A stretch of DNA of 64,000 bases from Cryptomeria japonica (lineage: Eukaryota; Streptophyta; Pinopsida; Cupressales; Cupressaceae), in assembly GCF_030272615.1 (NCBI RefSeq), contig NC_081410.1, positions 510,257,442 to 510,321,441 on the forward strand. Direction: 5' to 3'. Made by a program: the position numbers and the translations under genes. The notes under the pieces are model-generated. The model was not told the origin of the DNA. It did no database searches and saw nothing but the letters and a program-made list of their open reading frames with translations. Below are positions 11,632-23,611 of this stretch, piece by piece; the stretch's first letter is position 1, and every line of letters starts with the position of its first letter.

Positions 11632-14600
11632 CAGGAGTCAGCAGAGGTAGTTCAGAAGGTGCATTGGGAGGAATTGTTACCTTCTAGAACAAAAACAATG
11701 TAGAAGGAGAGGTGTTGATTCAGGACAACAATCTGGCTTGTATAAGATTTAAGCACATTAAGAATTGCACTACTTGGGTCCTAAATAATGTTTATGCTCC
11801 CAACACTAAAGTTGGTAGAAGTGAGATGTGGAGATATCTTACTGGGTTGAGAAGTAGGTTTGTTGAGGACAGCTAGATAATTATGGGAGATTTCAACACT
11901 CCCTTGAAGGAAAATGAGAAAAAGGGAGGGAGTCAAGCTAATCTAGATAGCAGACTAGACCTAATGGACTTCATAAACAATAATGCCATTCATGATCTGG
12001 AGCTACAAGGAATCAAATACACTTGGACTAATAGAAGAAGTGAGAATTTGATTCAGGTTATACTTGATAGAGCTCTTCTTTCCTTAGATTGGTTTAATCT
12101 TCATGAATGTTCTTTATCTTCTCACATAAGGGCAGGATCAAATCATTACCCTATAACTTTCATGGCTAAAGTAAAGAATAGAAGGAGACATTTCCCTTAT
12201 AGATTTGAAAAAATGTGGACTAGACACCCAAATCTAGAAAGTAAGATTAAGGACTAGTGGCAGGTCAGTATTGAAGGTAATGCCATGTATAAAGTGGTCA
12301 AAAAGCTAAAGAATGTTAAAGATAATATTAAGAAGTGGAATAAGGATTGCTTTGGGAACATCTTTACCTCAAAAGCTACAACCCTCTTAGAGCTCAAGGA
12401 AATCTAGGATGAGATACAGAACAATGGTTACACTAATATGTCTAGAGATACTAAAGATGCTATTCTTATGAGATATCATGATATAATAGCTAAAGAGGAA
12501 ACATACTGGAAACAAAGATCGAGAAATGTCTAGTTAAAGGAGGGGGATAGGAACACTAAATACATCCATATGTCCACCTTAAGACATAAGGCCATAAATA
12601 GAATTGTTTAGATTAAAGTGAATGGCAGATGTGTTGTAGATGATGATTCCATGAGCAAGGTTGCTATGGATTTTTTCTCTAATTTACTTACTAAGGATCA
12701 GAATTTGAATATACAGGCCCAAAGGGAACTATTGGACAATATACCTACCATTTTGGGGGATGATCAGAATGATCATTTGATGGCCATCCCTTCCCATGAT
12801 GAAATTCTGATAGCTGTTAATTCCTTTGAGGGCAACAAGGCCCCTGGTCTGGACGGCTTTCCCATGTTCTTCTTCCAAATGTATTGGCATATTATTGGAG
12901 ATGATGTTATCAGAGTTGTGAAAGAGTTTTTTGGTGCTAGAAAACTTTTGAAAGAAGTTAATGGTACTTTAAATGCTCTTATACCCAAAAAGATGGGGGC
13001 AGATTGAATGGATCTTTTCAGACCTATAAGTTTATGCAACTCTCTCTATAAGATAATCTCTAAGGTCCTTGCCTCTAGAATTCTAAAGTTGCTTCCCTCC
13101 ATCATCTCGCCTCAGCAAAGTAGTTTTGTCCCGAGAAGGCAAATTTTGGATTCTATCATCTTTGTTCATGAAAATATCCACTCTCTAGCTTTTTCTAAAA
13201 AAGAAGGTTTTTTTTCTGAAGCTTGATCTCTCTAAAGCCTACGATAGAGTAGATTGGGATTTTATGATGGATGTTCTCTTTGCTTTTGGTTTTAGTCCTA
13301 GAAGTGTTAGCCTTATCAGGCAACTTGTCTCTTTGGCTTCTTTCTCTATTTTAATGAATGGTTCCCCCTCTCCTTTCTTTAAAGCCTCAAGAGGTCTCAG
13401 GCAGGGGGACCCTCTATCTCCAGTGATCTTTATCATCATGGCAGAATATTTGGGGAGATGTATTGGAAAGCTGATTAAGAAAAGGGAGTTTTGTGGTTTG
13501 AATCCTTCTTCAGCAAATCAAATATGTTCTCATCAGTAGTTTGTTGATGATTCTATAATAATGGGAAAAGCCACTGCGAAGGACTCTAGAAGACTAAAAA
13601 AGGCTTTGGATAACTATGGAGAGGCTACTGGTCAACTTATAAACTGGTCTAAAAGCTTTGTTTATTTTATCAATACCTCGAAGAGAAGGAGGATTAAAAT
13701 TAGTAACATTATGGGCGGCCCAATTGGTAGTCTGCCTGCTTCTTATTTGAGGCTCCCCTTAGGCCAAGATCCTTCAGATACCTTTTAGGGAGCCTTGGTG
13801 GATAAATTACACAAAAAGTTGTTTGGATGGAAGGGAGCTCTTCTTAGTCAAGAAGGTAAGGTTCAATTGCTAAAAACCACTCTTCAAAGTATCCCTCTCT
13901 ATGCCATCAGTCTGTTTAGGATTCCTACTAAGTATGCTGAGGCCATTGAAAAAATTCAAAGATCTTTTTTATGGATAGGGATTGAGGAGAAGAAGAGAAT
14001 GAACTTAATTGCTTGGGAGAAGGTCTGTAAGCCTATGAATAAAGGAGGTCTAGGCCTTAGAAGAATAAGAGATATAAATGATTACCTCATGGCCAAGTAG
14101 ATTTGGACAGGATATAGAAATCAAGGAGAGTGGAAAAAAATATGGGACAACAAATATAAAAGCCAATGTTTGAATCTTCAAAGTTTCCTCAAAGCAGAGA
14201 TTATCCCAATTGGATCCAATATTTGGAAAAATGTCTCTAGGAATAGAGACTTAATTATCAAAGGTACAAAATGGAAGTTGGGGAAAGGGAATCTTATTCA
14301 GTTCTGGGAGGGCCCTTGGCTTCTGGAGTCCCCTTTGAATGAAAACCCTGAGTGGAACAGATATCAGAACCAATGCAAGGAAATATTTGGAACCAAGGTG
14401 GAGGATTATTGGAAAGATGGATAGTGGAAAGACTTATCTCAAGTGGATCAATCTTTGGGTAGTTTGAATAAAGTCATGAACTCTATGGTGAGCATTGAAG
14501 AAGAAGACCATTTAATTTGGAAATTCACAGCTAGTGGTACTTTTACAGTGGCCTCTCTATATCATCAATAGTTCAACAACATGGAAAGTCCTTGTTGGGC

Positions 14601-15666
14601 TAAAGCTTGGGTGAAAGGCCTCACCCCCAAGATCAACATTTTCTTTTGGATAGCCCTTCAAGACAAAATTCTTACTACTGAGAATATCAGAAAAAGAGGT
14701 ATCAACATGCCTAGTTTCTATATTCTTTGTAAGCAGAATGAGGAGACTATAAATCATATGCTCTTTCATTGCCCCTTCTCTGCTGATGTTTGGGGAAGTT
14801 GTCTGGATCAATTCAATATCAGTTGGAGCTTCCCCAACTCGATTTAGGAGATTTCAAGTCATGGCATCATCCTTCAAAAAACAAAACCACAACCTTATTA
14901 TGGAAAATTGCCTTACCTCACATGTGTTGGGGTTTATGGAAAGAGAGAAATGATAGAGTTTTTCAGAGAAAAGACTACTAAGGCTAAAATTATGTTTGGA
15001 AAAATAAGAAGAAGTATAGTGGAAAATATGAATATTATAGGTGGTATTGATAACCCTAACACTAAGGAGGATCAATTTATCTATAAAAAGTGGAGATTAA
15101 AGGCTCAAGAGAGCATCTAGAGAAATCCTAGAGAGGGAGTGATATGGATCAGCCTGCCTAGGGGATGGATGAAAATCAAGTTTGACGGGGCCTCTAAGGG
15201 AAACCCGGGGGTTGCGGGCTGTGGAGTGGTCCTAAGGGACGAATGGGGAATATGTAAAATCATAAAATGTATTCCCATAGGAAATCAAACCAATCATGTT
15301 GCCGAAGCCATGGTGGCTTATCATGGGATGATCCTTGCCAAGGAAGCCAATTGCACTAAAGTTTGGTGTGAAGGAGACTCCTTAAACATTATCAATTGTT
15401 TAAATATGAAATTCATGTCATCTTGGTCAATTAGTAATGCTATTAAAGCTACTAGGAAAATTAGAGAAGAGTTTGATATGTGTGTTTTTACACATGTTTA
15501 CAAGGAGGCCAACTGTTGCGCTAATTGGGTAGCCAACCTGGCTTGCCAATTGGGAGACATCATTACTAGTTATGGTGAAATGGAGATTGCAAGTGAAATG
15601 AAATCCTTGCTCAATCAGGACCAAATCTATACAAGGAAACGTAGTACTTTTAATCATTATTTCTAA
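11632..15666 (+). pseudogene. LINE-2 ORF2: endonuclease-RT-zf-RVT-RNase H
   Basis: Endonuclease: MGDFNTPLKENE at 11883 and AGSNHYPITF near 12135, where the S-D-H motif of EEP nucleases reads S-N-H, so a catalytic Asp is lost. RT: NKAPGLDGFPMFFFQ (about 12835), LFRPISLCNSLYKIISKVLASR (13013), LDLSKAYDRVDWDF across a frameshift in a T-run near 13210, GLRQGDPLSPVIF (13393) and FVDDSIIMG (13540). zf-RVT: INIFFWIALQ and CKQNEETINHMLFHCPF (14630-14780). RNase H: KFDGASKGNPG, EAMVAYHG, CEGDSLNII, with the last Asp as Asn in CANWVAN. It has about a dozen stops and at least three frame changes (about 13210, 14840, 14965). It would nick DNA and prime reverse transcription at the target. Confidence 0.92.
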
Positions 15667-15747
15667 TGACCTTTCCACCCTTTTCGATGTAGGGCTTGCT
15701 TGAAGATAATGAGCTTTTAAATAGGTGTCTTATCATTATTATTTGGC

Positions 15748-17445
15748 ATGGATTTTGGGCGCTCTTACAGAATAACCATAGAAACCAGAAGAGAAGTTAT
15801 CAAAATGAGAGAAGGCATTGCAAGGAAGGTGTTGGAAAAATGGGAGGTAACAAGAAAATATTTGAACCTGCTTCTTGCTCTGACTGGAGAAAGAACGAAG
15901 AAGTCTGGGATATCCTTCAGCAGGGGGGTCTAAATGTTTTCATGGAATGACTAAGTGGGAAAGACCCCACAATCACTAGCTATTTCATAAAGAACTAGAA
16001 AAATGAAAAAAATTCTGATTGGATCATAGATGATGAATGTCGACGAAGAGGTTATCGCTGAGGCCACGGGGATGACTACAGAGGGTATGAAATTTTACAG
16101 AGACAAAGGAATATCAGATAAAGCAGCAGATAAGTTTCCTGTTACGGATGGAGAGAGGAGAAAGATGATCAAAATTGACAACTCCTACCACTCCCCAAAG
16201 AGAATTTGCAGGCCATGGAGGTTTGCTTTATTCACTTCTATTGAATGCATTGCCTTAGATGGTAGGTTTACCAGGGCCTACGGGCATCACTTCATCCTTC
16301 TCAGCCATTTTCATCATGGAGAAAGGGTTAGCCTTCCCTATTACCTCACCTATTGTATGGATCATACTATAAAGGAGATCCAAAAGGATTCTAAAGGTGA
16401 TCATGCTCTCCACCAGGGGCTTATGGTCTTGGTTAATAAATTGCTAAAGGGGAAGTGCATTGAAAAGCCTATTAAAGGCAAAAATGCAAGAGATGAGACT
16501 ACGGAAAGTAAGGATAGTGGTTTTAACTTTGATTCAAAGATTGAGGGAGAGTCGGAAGAAACTAGCAAAAAAGGGAGGAATAGGGCCAAGAAGAGGAGGA
16601 TTATTGTGAAATCTGAAATGTCAGATTTTGAAACTGAATCCCTTGAGGAAAAATCTATTAAAAAGAGGAAAGGGAAAGCCACTAGAAATAAGGCTCAGAA
16701 AAAGAATACTAAAAAGGCTAGCAATTCTGATTTCAATTATGTTTTGGTTGAATCTGAGGAGGAGGCTGAAGAAAAAAAGAGGGTCGATAGTCAGGACAAA
16801 GAAGGGGAGGGTAACCTGGTTAAGGACAATTTGGAGGTCATGAATACCACAAGTTTGCATAAGGAGGAAAAAGGGGATAAAAGTGATAGTGGTGACAAAG
16901 ATACTATTAAGGCCTTTTGTGAGACCATCGCTACTATGGTGAAGGATATTAATAGTTTGAAAATCGATACATAGGCCATTGCAAGAATTACAGTTGGTGA
17001 CAAGCCCTTGGTGGATCATGTTAAAGAGTTAGTGGCCATTCTGCATAATGCGAAAGCTATTGAATGTATGGTTGGAAAAATCATAGCAACGGAAAAAATG
17101 GTCAATGAGATGGGAGATAGAAAGGAAATGGAAAACAAAATGAAAGATTTTGGCAGTAGAATTAACAGGCTGGAGCTCAATGTCAAGAAGTTTGTTGATC
17201 AAAATTTCCAAATCCTCAAATCTTCGGTGGACAACATGAACATCCTTATCAACATATTCGAGAATAATGCAAAGAAGGATGGCGATAAAGAGTAGTTGAA
17301 TAAGAAGGGTCATGAAAGGAGGACCAAAGCTAACACAAAGAATAAGAGTGACATCAAAGGTCGTGAGCTGGAGGATTTGAAGACCTTAGCGAACAACATG
17401 AAACAAATGGTTGTTCACACTGAGGAAATTATGAATAGTATTTAG
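15748..17445 (+). pseudogene. LINE-2 ORF3, conserved protein of unknown function
   Basis: Lies after the RNase H stop (15664-15666) and ends 215 nt before the element's 3' end. An N-terminal stretch (frame changes near 15900 and 16027) reads VWDILQQGGLNVFME. From 16030 one frame runs to 17445 with only two stops (16972, 17293). The block DGRFTRAYGHHFILLSHFHH followed by RVSLPYYL (about residues 76-110 of that frame) also occurs in LINE-3 and LINE-4. Then come an acidic/basic low-complexity middle (KKGRNRAKKRR, SEEEAEEKKR) and a C-terminus likely to form coiled coil (17008-17445). I do not recognise a named family. The compact alpha-helical look recalls plant transposon-protein domains of Athila-type ORF1, but that is only a resemblance. 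Charged middle and helices would suit an RNA- or chromatin-binding partner. Confidence 0.72.
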
Positions 17446-17670
17446 TTTCAGTTGTTGTCCTTGGTTCTGTCTCTTTGCTATCTTTATGCTTTCCTTTTGT
17501 TGTTTGTTCTAAGTTTTTAATGTAATGTTGTGTTAAGTTGATTCCTTTCGGTAGGTTCATTTTGTCTTTTTGAAGTGATCAGGCACTTTTTTAGCAGTTC
17601 TATTTTCTTGGCTTGTAAAAGGTTCGGGTACCTTTCAAATACCAGTTTTTACTTAATCAAAACATGTTCA

Positions 17671-17990
17671 TCACCACTATAAATCTCTTCAACTTTCTTC
17701 CATACTTCATATACAATTTCTAGACCATAAACATCTACATATTCAACATCAGATAGAGAACTGATAATAGCCTCTAATGCTTGGTGATTTTCTTGTTGTT
17801 CTTTCTTCTGATCATCAGTCAGGGGTCCAGTAGGTGTAGTATAGTTATGTTCTATATGATCTAAGTACTGACTACCAGGACTCTTAATGTAAATCTTCAT
17901 TCTATCACTCCATATTCTATATTTATCTTTGTTGAACTTTAGACCTTCTTTCTTCATCATGATCTACAAGATCTTTTCCTCAAGTTGTTA
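17671..17990 (-). pseudogene. copia-B Gag, N-terminal part
   Basis: From an ATG at 17960 the minus strand encodes MMKKEGLKFNKDKYRIWSDR, then LDHIEHN, ALEAIISSLSDVEYVDV and VWKKVEEIYSGDEHV. This is the DUF4219/UBN2 start of copia Gag. The last residues join directly, across the LINE-2 insertion, to the EIAKEEILRGKFDD segment at 11620 downwards. Only this short stretch is free of stops. Confidence 0.85.
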
Positions 17991-18017
17991 GGATTTTAGA
18001 TTAATAGGACTTGAGAT

Positions 18018-18030
18018 GCTCTGATACCAA
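18018..18030 (-). other. Primer binding site of copia-B
   Basis: The minus strand reads TTGGTATCAGAGC two bases after the LTR end at 18033, complementary to the 3' end of plant initiator tRNA-Met. It shows that the LTR at 18033-19477 is the 5' LTR and that the element points left. Confidence 0.92.
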
Positions 18031-18032
18031 TT

Positions 18033-19477
18033 GATGGTATGATGAAAGAATAAGTCTCCAGTAGAATACTGAGAGAGGGGGGGGGTGAATCAATATATTG
18101 AAAAACTGAAACAAAGTTCCCAAACTCAAACTCAGTCAAACAAAGTAAACATATCTCACTCAAAATAAATATTCATAAGAATATTTGACATCAACTAGTT
18201 TGACTATTATGAAAAATTTAACAGTAAACACCTTCAATCTTGTAAACATCAACAATTCTTAATCATAGCTCAACATATTCATCTCTCAATGCTTCTACTT
18301 AACATGCCTTATCAGATGTTAACCAGATCAACAAATAAGATCACAACCACAAAATCATTCACCACTTGACACAAATGTTTATACGTGGAAAACCCAAATA
18401 GGTAAAAACCATGGTGAGATTGGACTCACAAGGATAGCTATCTGAACTCTTTTGAAGTTCACCCTGTTAGGAGCCAAAGCCTGTTAAATCTTTACAATAA
18501 GTCATGTTAAGAACTAATTCCGGTTAGGAATCACCCAGTTAAGGGATTTACAAATATGCCTTGATGAAAATCATCATACCCTATTAGGAGTAACCTCGCT
18601 GGAGGATTTAAGTATCCAAGCTAATGGACCACCTTGTTAGAGAATTTAATGAGTAAGCAAGCTTGTTAGAGCTTACCCGGTTAAGGGATTTTACTTCTGC
18701 TGTAATTGTTAGAAAACAATAGGTTTTCTTGATCTATATGAGTAGCACTATATTTGCTTGATCAGATCCTTCTAAGCTTCAATCTACCTTCACTCAAAGT
18801 GCAAATCCATTCACTGGTTGGGAAACTGCACACTCAACGAGTTTTCTACAAATCTTGCCAACAACCTTTACAAACAACTTCATCAACCTTAAATACAAAT
18901 CAATTAGGTCAGTAACACAACAATAACCTAATTCTCATCATTGAGATTACAAATAAGTTGGTTCAATCTTGACTGTTAGAAATCATGACAATCTCTTCAC
19001 ATTCTTCAAGACAATTCCAACCACTTCGTGATCATTGCTCCATTGGACTTTGTAACTCATCATGTGTTGTGCATTAAATGCAATCCATTTTGCTCCTTCC
19101 CTAGACAATAAGCAAATGAGCCAAACCAATTTGAATTTATCCTCATACAATGATCACATGTGTCTCCATCATTACCGCTCATCATATAATAAACCAATTA
19201 ACTTGATCAGTTAGGGTTTAACAACTGATAGGGTTTACCAGTTCCATTACATAGAAAGGTTTAACCCTTTACACTGGTTCACCGGTTCAACTCACAAACT
19301 TTACATACCAGTTTACAACATCTTCCATAAATCTCTTCTTACCGGTTACTAGCCAATATCAAAAACAACAATATCAGCAATAACATGAATATCTTTTACC
19401 AGTTCAATTGACATCAATGACAACATATCATTAATGCAATCTCTATGCAAAATTCCAACAAACTCAAAATGCCAACA
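18033..19477 (-). repeat. 5' LTR of copia-B (about 1.44 kb)
   Basis: Partner of 6025-7456. The pair differ by scattered substitutions, mostly transitions, and a few small indels (1,445 against 1,432 bp), so the insertion is not recent. The outer end at 19477 reads ...GCCAACA (TGTTGGC on the minus strand), a canonical TG start; the corresponding bases of the other LTR read TGATGG. The flank TGCCCG follows directly. Confidence 0.9.
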
Positions 19478-19483
19478 TGCCCG

Positions 19484-22270
19484 TCATGGGTCATTTTCAA
19501 CCATGGTGAGCACAAGTTTGGATTTTTCTAGCAATCTGATATCTAAAATAATTAGATATCCAATTTCTACAACAATTTTTCATCAATTACCAACATCAAG
19601 TATGAATTTATTTTTCGTATTCCTTCAATTTTAATCATTCATTTGCATTTTTTTATTTGTTTCTCCACTTTTTAGTTATAAATTGGGTTTTTTATTTGAA
19701 TTAAACTCTTTTGTTTAAAATCTATTAATTATATAAATTTTCATCTTCAATCAGGTAATATGGCTGACAACAATGAAAACCCACCACTACTACAACCGCT
19801 AAGCTCTTTGCCACCAAACTCCCCCTCAATTCATGATTTAATTGGTCAAAATTTAGATCAATTGAGGAGCATTTATGAGGTGTATAGTATTATCCCTCAT
19901 TTATCCCCAATGTTTTCCACATTACAATCAATAATCTCTAATGTAGAAACCCTCAACACCAAGCACAATGTAATTCCTTCGTGGAAAGATGCCATGAGGG
20001 AACAATATGTGGCTAGGTTGTCCTATGACAAGGTGAAGAACACTAAATATAAAAAACCAAAATAGTCACCCTATTTGTTAATCTTCACACTAGATAGCCT
20101 GTTGATGTGAAGAAACCAAAACTTTCCATAAAATGGTGTGTGAATGATGATATCCAAGATAACTTCTATAATCGTTGGTGGATAGTTTTTGATAGAACAT
20201 CCAATAACAATCTCGATGTGCCATTTTGTTTCATTAATAAATTATATGTCTATTTTGTGTTAGGTAAGCATGTCAACTAATTTGACATAAAACATTTTTA
20301 GGGCATGGGTGGAGATATACCCTAGGATAGACCTAGGGTAGTTCGAGTACTACGAAGCTGATATGTTCCCCCTCCTTGCATTTCTTGCCTACCTCCAGTA
20401 CAATATTTAAATATTATTGAAAAGGTAGTTTCATATACAATATCAGGTATTCACTCTTTGAGTGGCCATTTTGTTTTAGACCGCAGCACTAGCTCAGCCA
20501 CATGACCTTGATGCTAGTGGTGGATCTGGTGGCTCTAATGCATCCTCCTTGATTCCACATATTTGTGTGTCATATACTTGCACTATGTGCAAGAACATAT
20601 TTTTAAGTCCTCATGTACAACATGTTGATCATCCCATTGACACATCTGATTGTGAGGTCCATTATATGGTCGGTGCAACAAATGAGACGACAAGGACTGG
20701 AGCATACCTCGAGGAGTCCTCGCATGCTAAAGATGAGGAAATTCATGGATCGTACACTGACAATATAGTGGTAAGACATATCTTGTAATTTAATAGTGTA
20801 TTTTATTTTAAATGAATATTTATAAGAGATAGTATTAAGTACTAGTGTTTATATACATGGTCTATTTTACAATTGATGTTTGAGGAGGACATGACACAAG
20901 TCTAGGATGCCACCATCTCGACCATTTCATTTGGCCTTCACAACTACATGGTATATATTTTTTCACTTAGTCATTTACATTTCTTATTGTATACATTCTT
21001 GTCATTTAAATTATGATTAATTAAATTATATATTAACTTATATGTTTATCTTATTTTACTCTTGCAGAACACACCTAATGCGAGTGAGGTGCAATGTTAT
21101 CTAGACTCAGGAAGTGCAACATGAAAGACAAGGGAAAGGTAATTGAACACAAATTTGATTGAATTAATAGTTTAAAAAAATTATAAGGATTATACATGTC
21201 TACGTAGATTTATAATTTCACATACTTGTCATTTTTATGTACAAGGAATTGTTGGTTTCACATCCTTGTTGAGTACTTCCATGATATCTAAAGAAGCAGC
21301 AAAAGATATGCCTCGAGTACATATGTTTATTTGATTTTATGTTTCTAAGTAAATATGTTCCTATCACTAACAATTATATTTTAACTTATCAATTTTATGT
21401 TTGTGAACATATATAGGAACTATCTTTGAAAATGTCAGTGACATTATCCCTTCTCTACCACAGACATATACTAGGACTCAACCATCCTAGGAGAAGACGT
21501 ATACTTGAGGTAATCAAGAATTCAATTTTAGAGTTCAATTATAGTTCAATGTGTATTGATTTTGATGTTAATTTTTCAATTGTAAATTATATAATATAAC
21601 CAATCTCAACTGTGGTTTGAATTTTTCTTGTGTAAAAACCTTCAGAGCCAAAGAGTGCTTCAAAGAGGATTGATTTTGATGATCCATCAGTAGTTTAGGA
21701 TGTGATAGAGACATTTTTAGATTCATACATGTATATTTGGCATATATATTTTGTATAGATTTTGAGATGGCATATGCCACATTTTGTAAAACTTTGTTTG
21801 AGTTGGTGTGTATGCCATTTTTGTATATAGACATACACAATTATTCAATAATTTGATATATACAAGTTGAGATTCGATATAATTTGTTCCTCATGTGCAT
21901 GTCTTCATTATTTGAAACTTTAATCTTAAATGTGATATTGAGCAATGGTTAAATAATGAACATTAGCATGTTATATTACATAATCTTAAGATTTGATATA
22001 ATTTGTTCCATCTAAATCTTAAGTGTTAGATTTGGTTGCCTTGGGCAACTTGACCAAATTTAATGACCATATTGGTATTGTTATTAATCATAATATGGAT
22101 GCATAGTAATGACAAACAAAAAGTAAACAAAATTGGATTTGATTTCATGTTCTACCTCCTATTCACTTTGACATATTTGAGCCAAAAAAATTCATTGTTT
22201 ATGTGGATGTAATAAGTATGGTTAATTATACTTAGTAATGATGAAGGACAAGTCATTAAAAATTTTTAAA
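19484..22270. other. Unassigned DNA with possible exon remnants
   Basis: A 101-codon open frame starts at 19760 (MADNNENPPLLQPLSSLPPN) with no family I recognise. After it, short coding-looking blocks end or begin at splice-like dinucleotides: about 20479-20772 (then GTAAGA), 20877-20951 (then GTATAT), 21068-21138 (after TTGCAG, then GTAATT) and 21418-21510 (then GTAATC). The last possible block, after CTTCAG at 21646, reads a basic stretch then IDFDDPSVV and a stop. Stops occur inside several blocks. This may be a decayed multi-exon gene, host or transposon-borne; it may equally be chance. From about 21700 to 22270 I see nothing. Confidence 0.3.
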
Positions 22271-22280
22271 AGTAATCGTG

Positions 22281-23045
22281 GGCATAAATTGTTGGTGCCA
22301 ACATGTCTAGTTAGGTGATTTTACTCTAGGGATACTCCTATTTTGTCTCCCAACTAGGTCGAGCACTCAATGCCATACCCTAGCAGTGATGTCCCTTAAA
22401 GTGCCCTAAGTGCAAAAAATTGTCAAACTTTGATAGACTATTTCTTGGAATTTGTGGCACTTGTGAATGGTTCATCTAAAACTATAGGGTCTTGTGAGGC
22501 TCCTCTACAATAACTTGTCCTGGATTTTCAATATTTGAAGTGGCTTTCCTAGAGAAGTGATTTTTCTATTAACACAAAAATCATCAAAGGCATTCAATCA
22601 GAAGTTGCAATGGAGCCTAATTCTCATTTTGTTCATCATGGGCACAAACTGTCAATGCCAACACATATGGTTAGGTGGTTTTACCCTAGGGATACTACTA
22701 TTTTGCCTCCCAACTCACTTGAACACTCAATGCCATACCCTAGCAGCATTGTCCCTTAAGTTCTCTAAGTGCAAAAAATTATCAAACATTAACGGGTTGT
22801 TTCTCAAAATCTATGGCACTTGCAAATGATCTGTCTAAACCTACAGGGTCATGTGAGGCCCCTATACAATAACCTATCTTGTATTTTCAAGATTCAGAGT
22901 GGTTTTCCTAGGGCAATGATTTTTTTGTTGACACAAAAATCATCAAAGGCATTCAATGAAAAGTTGCAACGGAGCCTAATTCTCATTTTATTCATCATGG
23001 GCACGAATAGTCAGCACCAACACATCCAGCTAGGTAGGTTTGTAG
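22281..23045. repeat. Tandem repeat, about 360-bp unit, two copies plus a start
   Basis: The unit begins GGCATAAATTGTTGGTGCCA at 22281, recurs as GGCACAAACTGTCAATGCCA at 22641 and again as GGCACGAATAGTCAGCACCA at 23000; the third copy breaks off near 23045. Unit lengths are 360 and 359 bp. Copies differ by point changes spread through the unit. Both full units contain the same internal blocks, for example ATCATCAAAGGCATTCAAT. No coding function is apparent. Confidence 0.92.
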
Positions 23046-23288
23046 TCTAACATGTCTATAGTATCTATAACTACAACTATATTATGTCTAACATAATCAT
23101 AATCATCATTACACATAGAGATGAGCATCATGAACAAGCATAATCATACAAATTTTCACAAAAAATTCATCATAAAATTTCATTTACATGTACAAAATTT
23201 GGCCTCTAAATAGGCACAAATCAGCTCATGTCCTTATGCTTACCCATGTCCTCATGTATGAATACATCCTATATCATCAATAAAACTA

Positions 23289-23425
23289 CATCAATGTCAT
23301 CATGTACAAATATATCAATGTTTTCAACAATCCAACCACATCAATGTCATCATGTACAAATATATCAATGTTTTCAACAATCCAACCACATCAATGTCAT
23401 CATGTACAAATACATCAAGGCTATC
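23289..23425. repeat. 50-bp minisatellite, 2.7 copies
   Basis: CATCAATGTCATCATGTACA starts at 23289, 23339 and 23389, giving an exact 50-bp period. The first two copies are almost identical; the third diverges after about 35 bases. The flanks (23046-23288 and 23426-23587) show nothing I can name. Confidence 0.92.
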
Positions 23426-23611
23426 AAGAAATTCTAGATACACAACTAATACATTTGATTCTAATATTTGCTCTCCCTAACATGGCTCCAACCACTAGTA
23501 CTCTTATAGAAATCTACATTACAATATTATACAAAATATCAATATTATAGAAAGAATACTAAGTAAAAGTAATTTAACAATGAAAGTAACATACACTCCA
23601 ATGTAAAAAAC

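Larger units (their letters stand above)
11626..17660 (+). mobile_element. LINE-2: plant LINE with extra ORF3, inserted in copia-B gag
   Basis: The copia-B gag sequence stops at 11625 and resumes at 17661, and AACATGTTCA is present on both sides (11616-11625 and 17661-17670), a 10-bp target-site duplication. The 6,035-bp insert is 5'-truncated within the endonuclease domain, the usual result of incomplete target-primed reverse transcription. It contains ORF2 (endonuclease, RT, zf-RVT, RNase H) and then an additional ORF3. The 3' end reads TACCTTTCAAATACC then a short TAATCAA tail, resembling the ends of LINE-3 and LINE-4. Confidence 0.93.
6025..19477 (-). mobile_element. Complete Ty1/copia element, copia-B, split by a LINE
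   Basis: Two related LTRs (6025-7456 and 18033-19477) bound the unit, and the same six bases TGCCCG sit immediately outside it at 6019-6024 and 19478-19483, so the whole stretch is one insertion. On the minus strand the order is 5' LTR, tRNA-Met primer site, gag, protease, integrase, RT, RNase H, polypurine tract, 3' LTR. Removing the nested LINE-2 (11626-17660) and its duplicated 10 bp leaves about 7.4 kb, a normal size for a copia element with 1.4-kb LTRs. All domains carry stops, so it is not autonomous now. Confidence 0.95.

Noticed and set aside
15139-15666. Free-standing cellular RNase H gene
   Set aside because: It is the in-frame C-terminal domain of LINE-2 ORF2, preceded by zf-RVT.
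16401-17019. Hydrophobic minus-strand frames opposite LINE-2 ORF3
   Set aside because: Same artefact as above; charged codons read in antisense.
22557-23050. Two open frames sharing a MIFLLTQKSSKAFN start
   Set aside because: They are the same stretch of the two 360-bp tandem units read in one frame; no family resemblance and no other support for coding.
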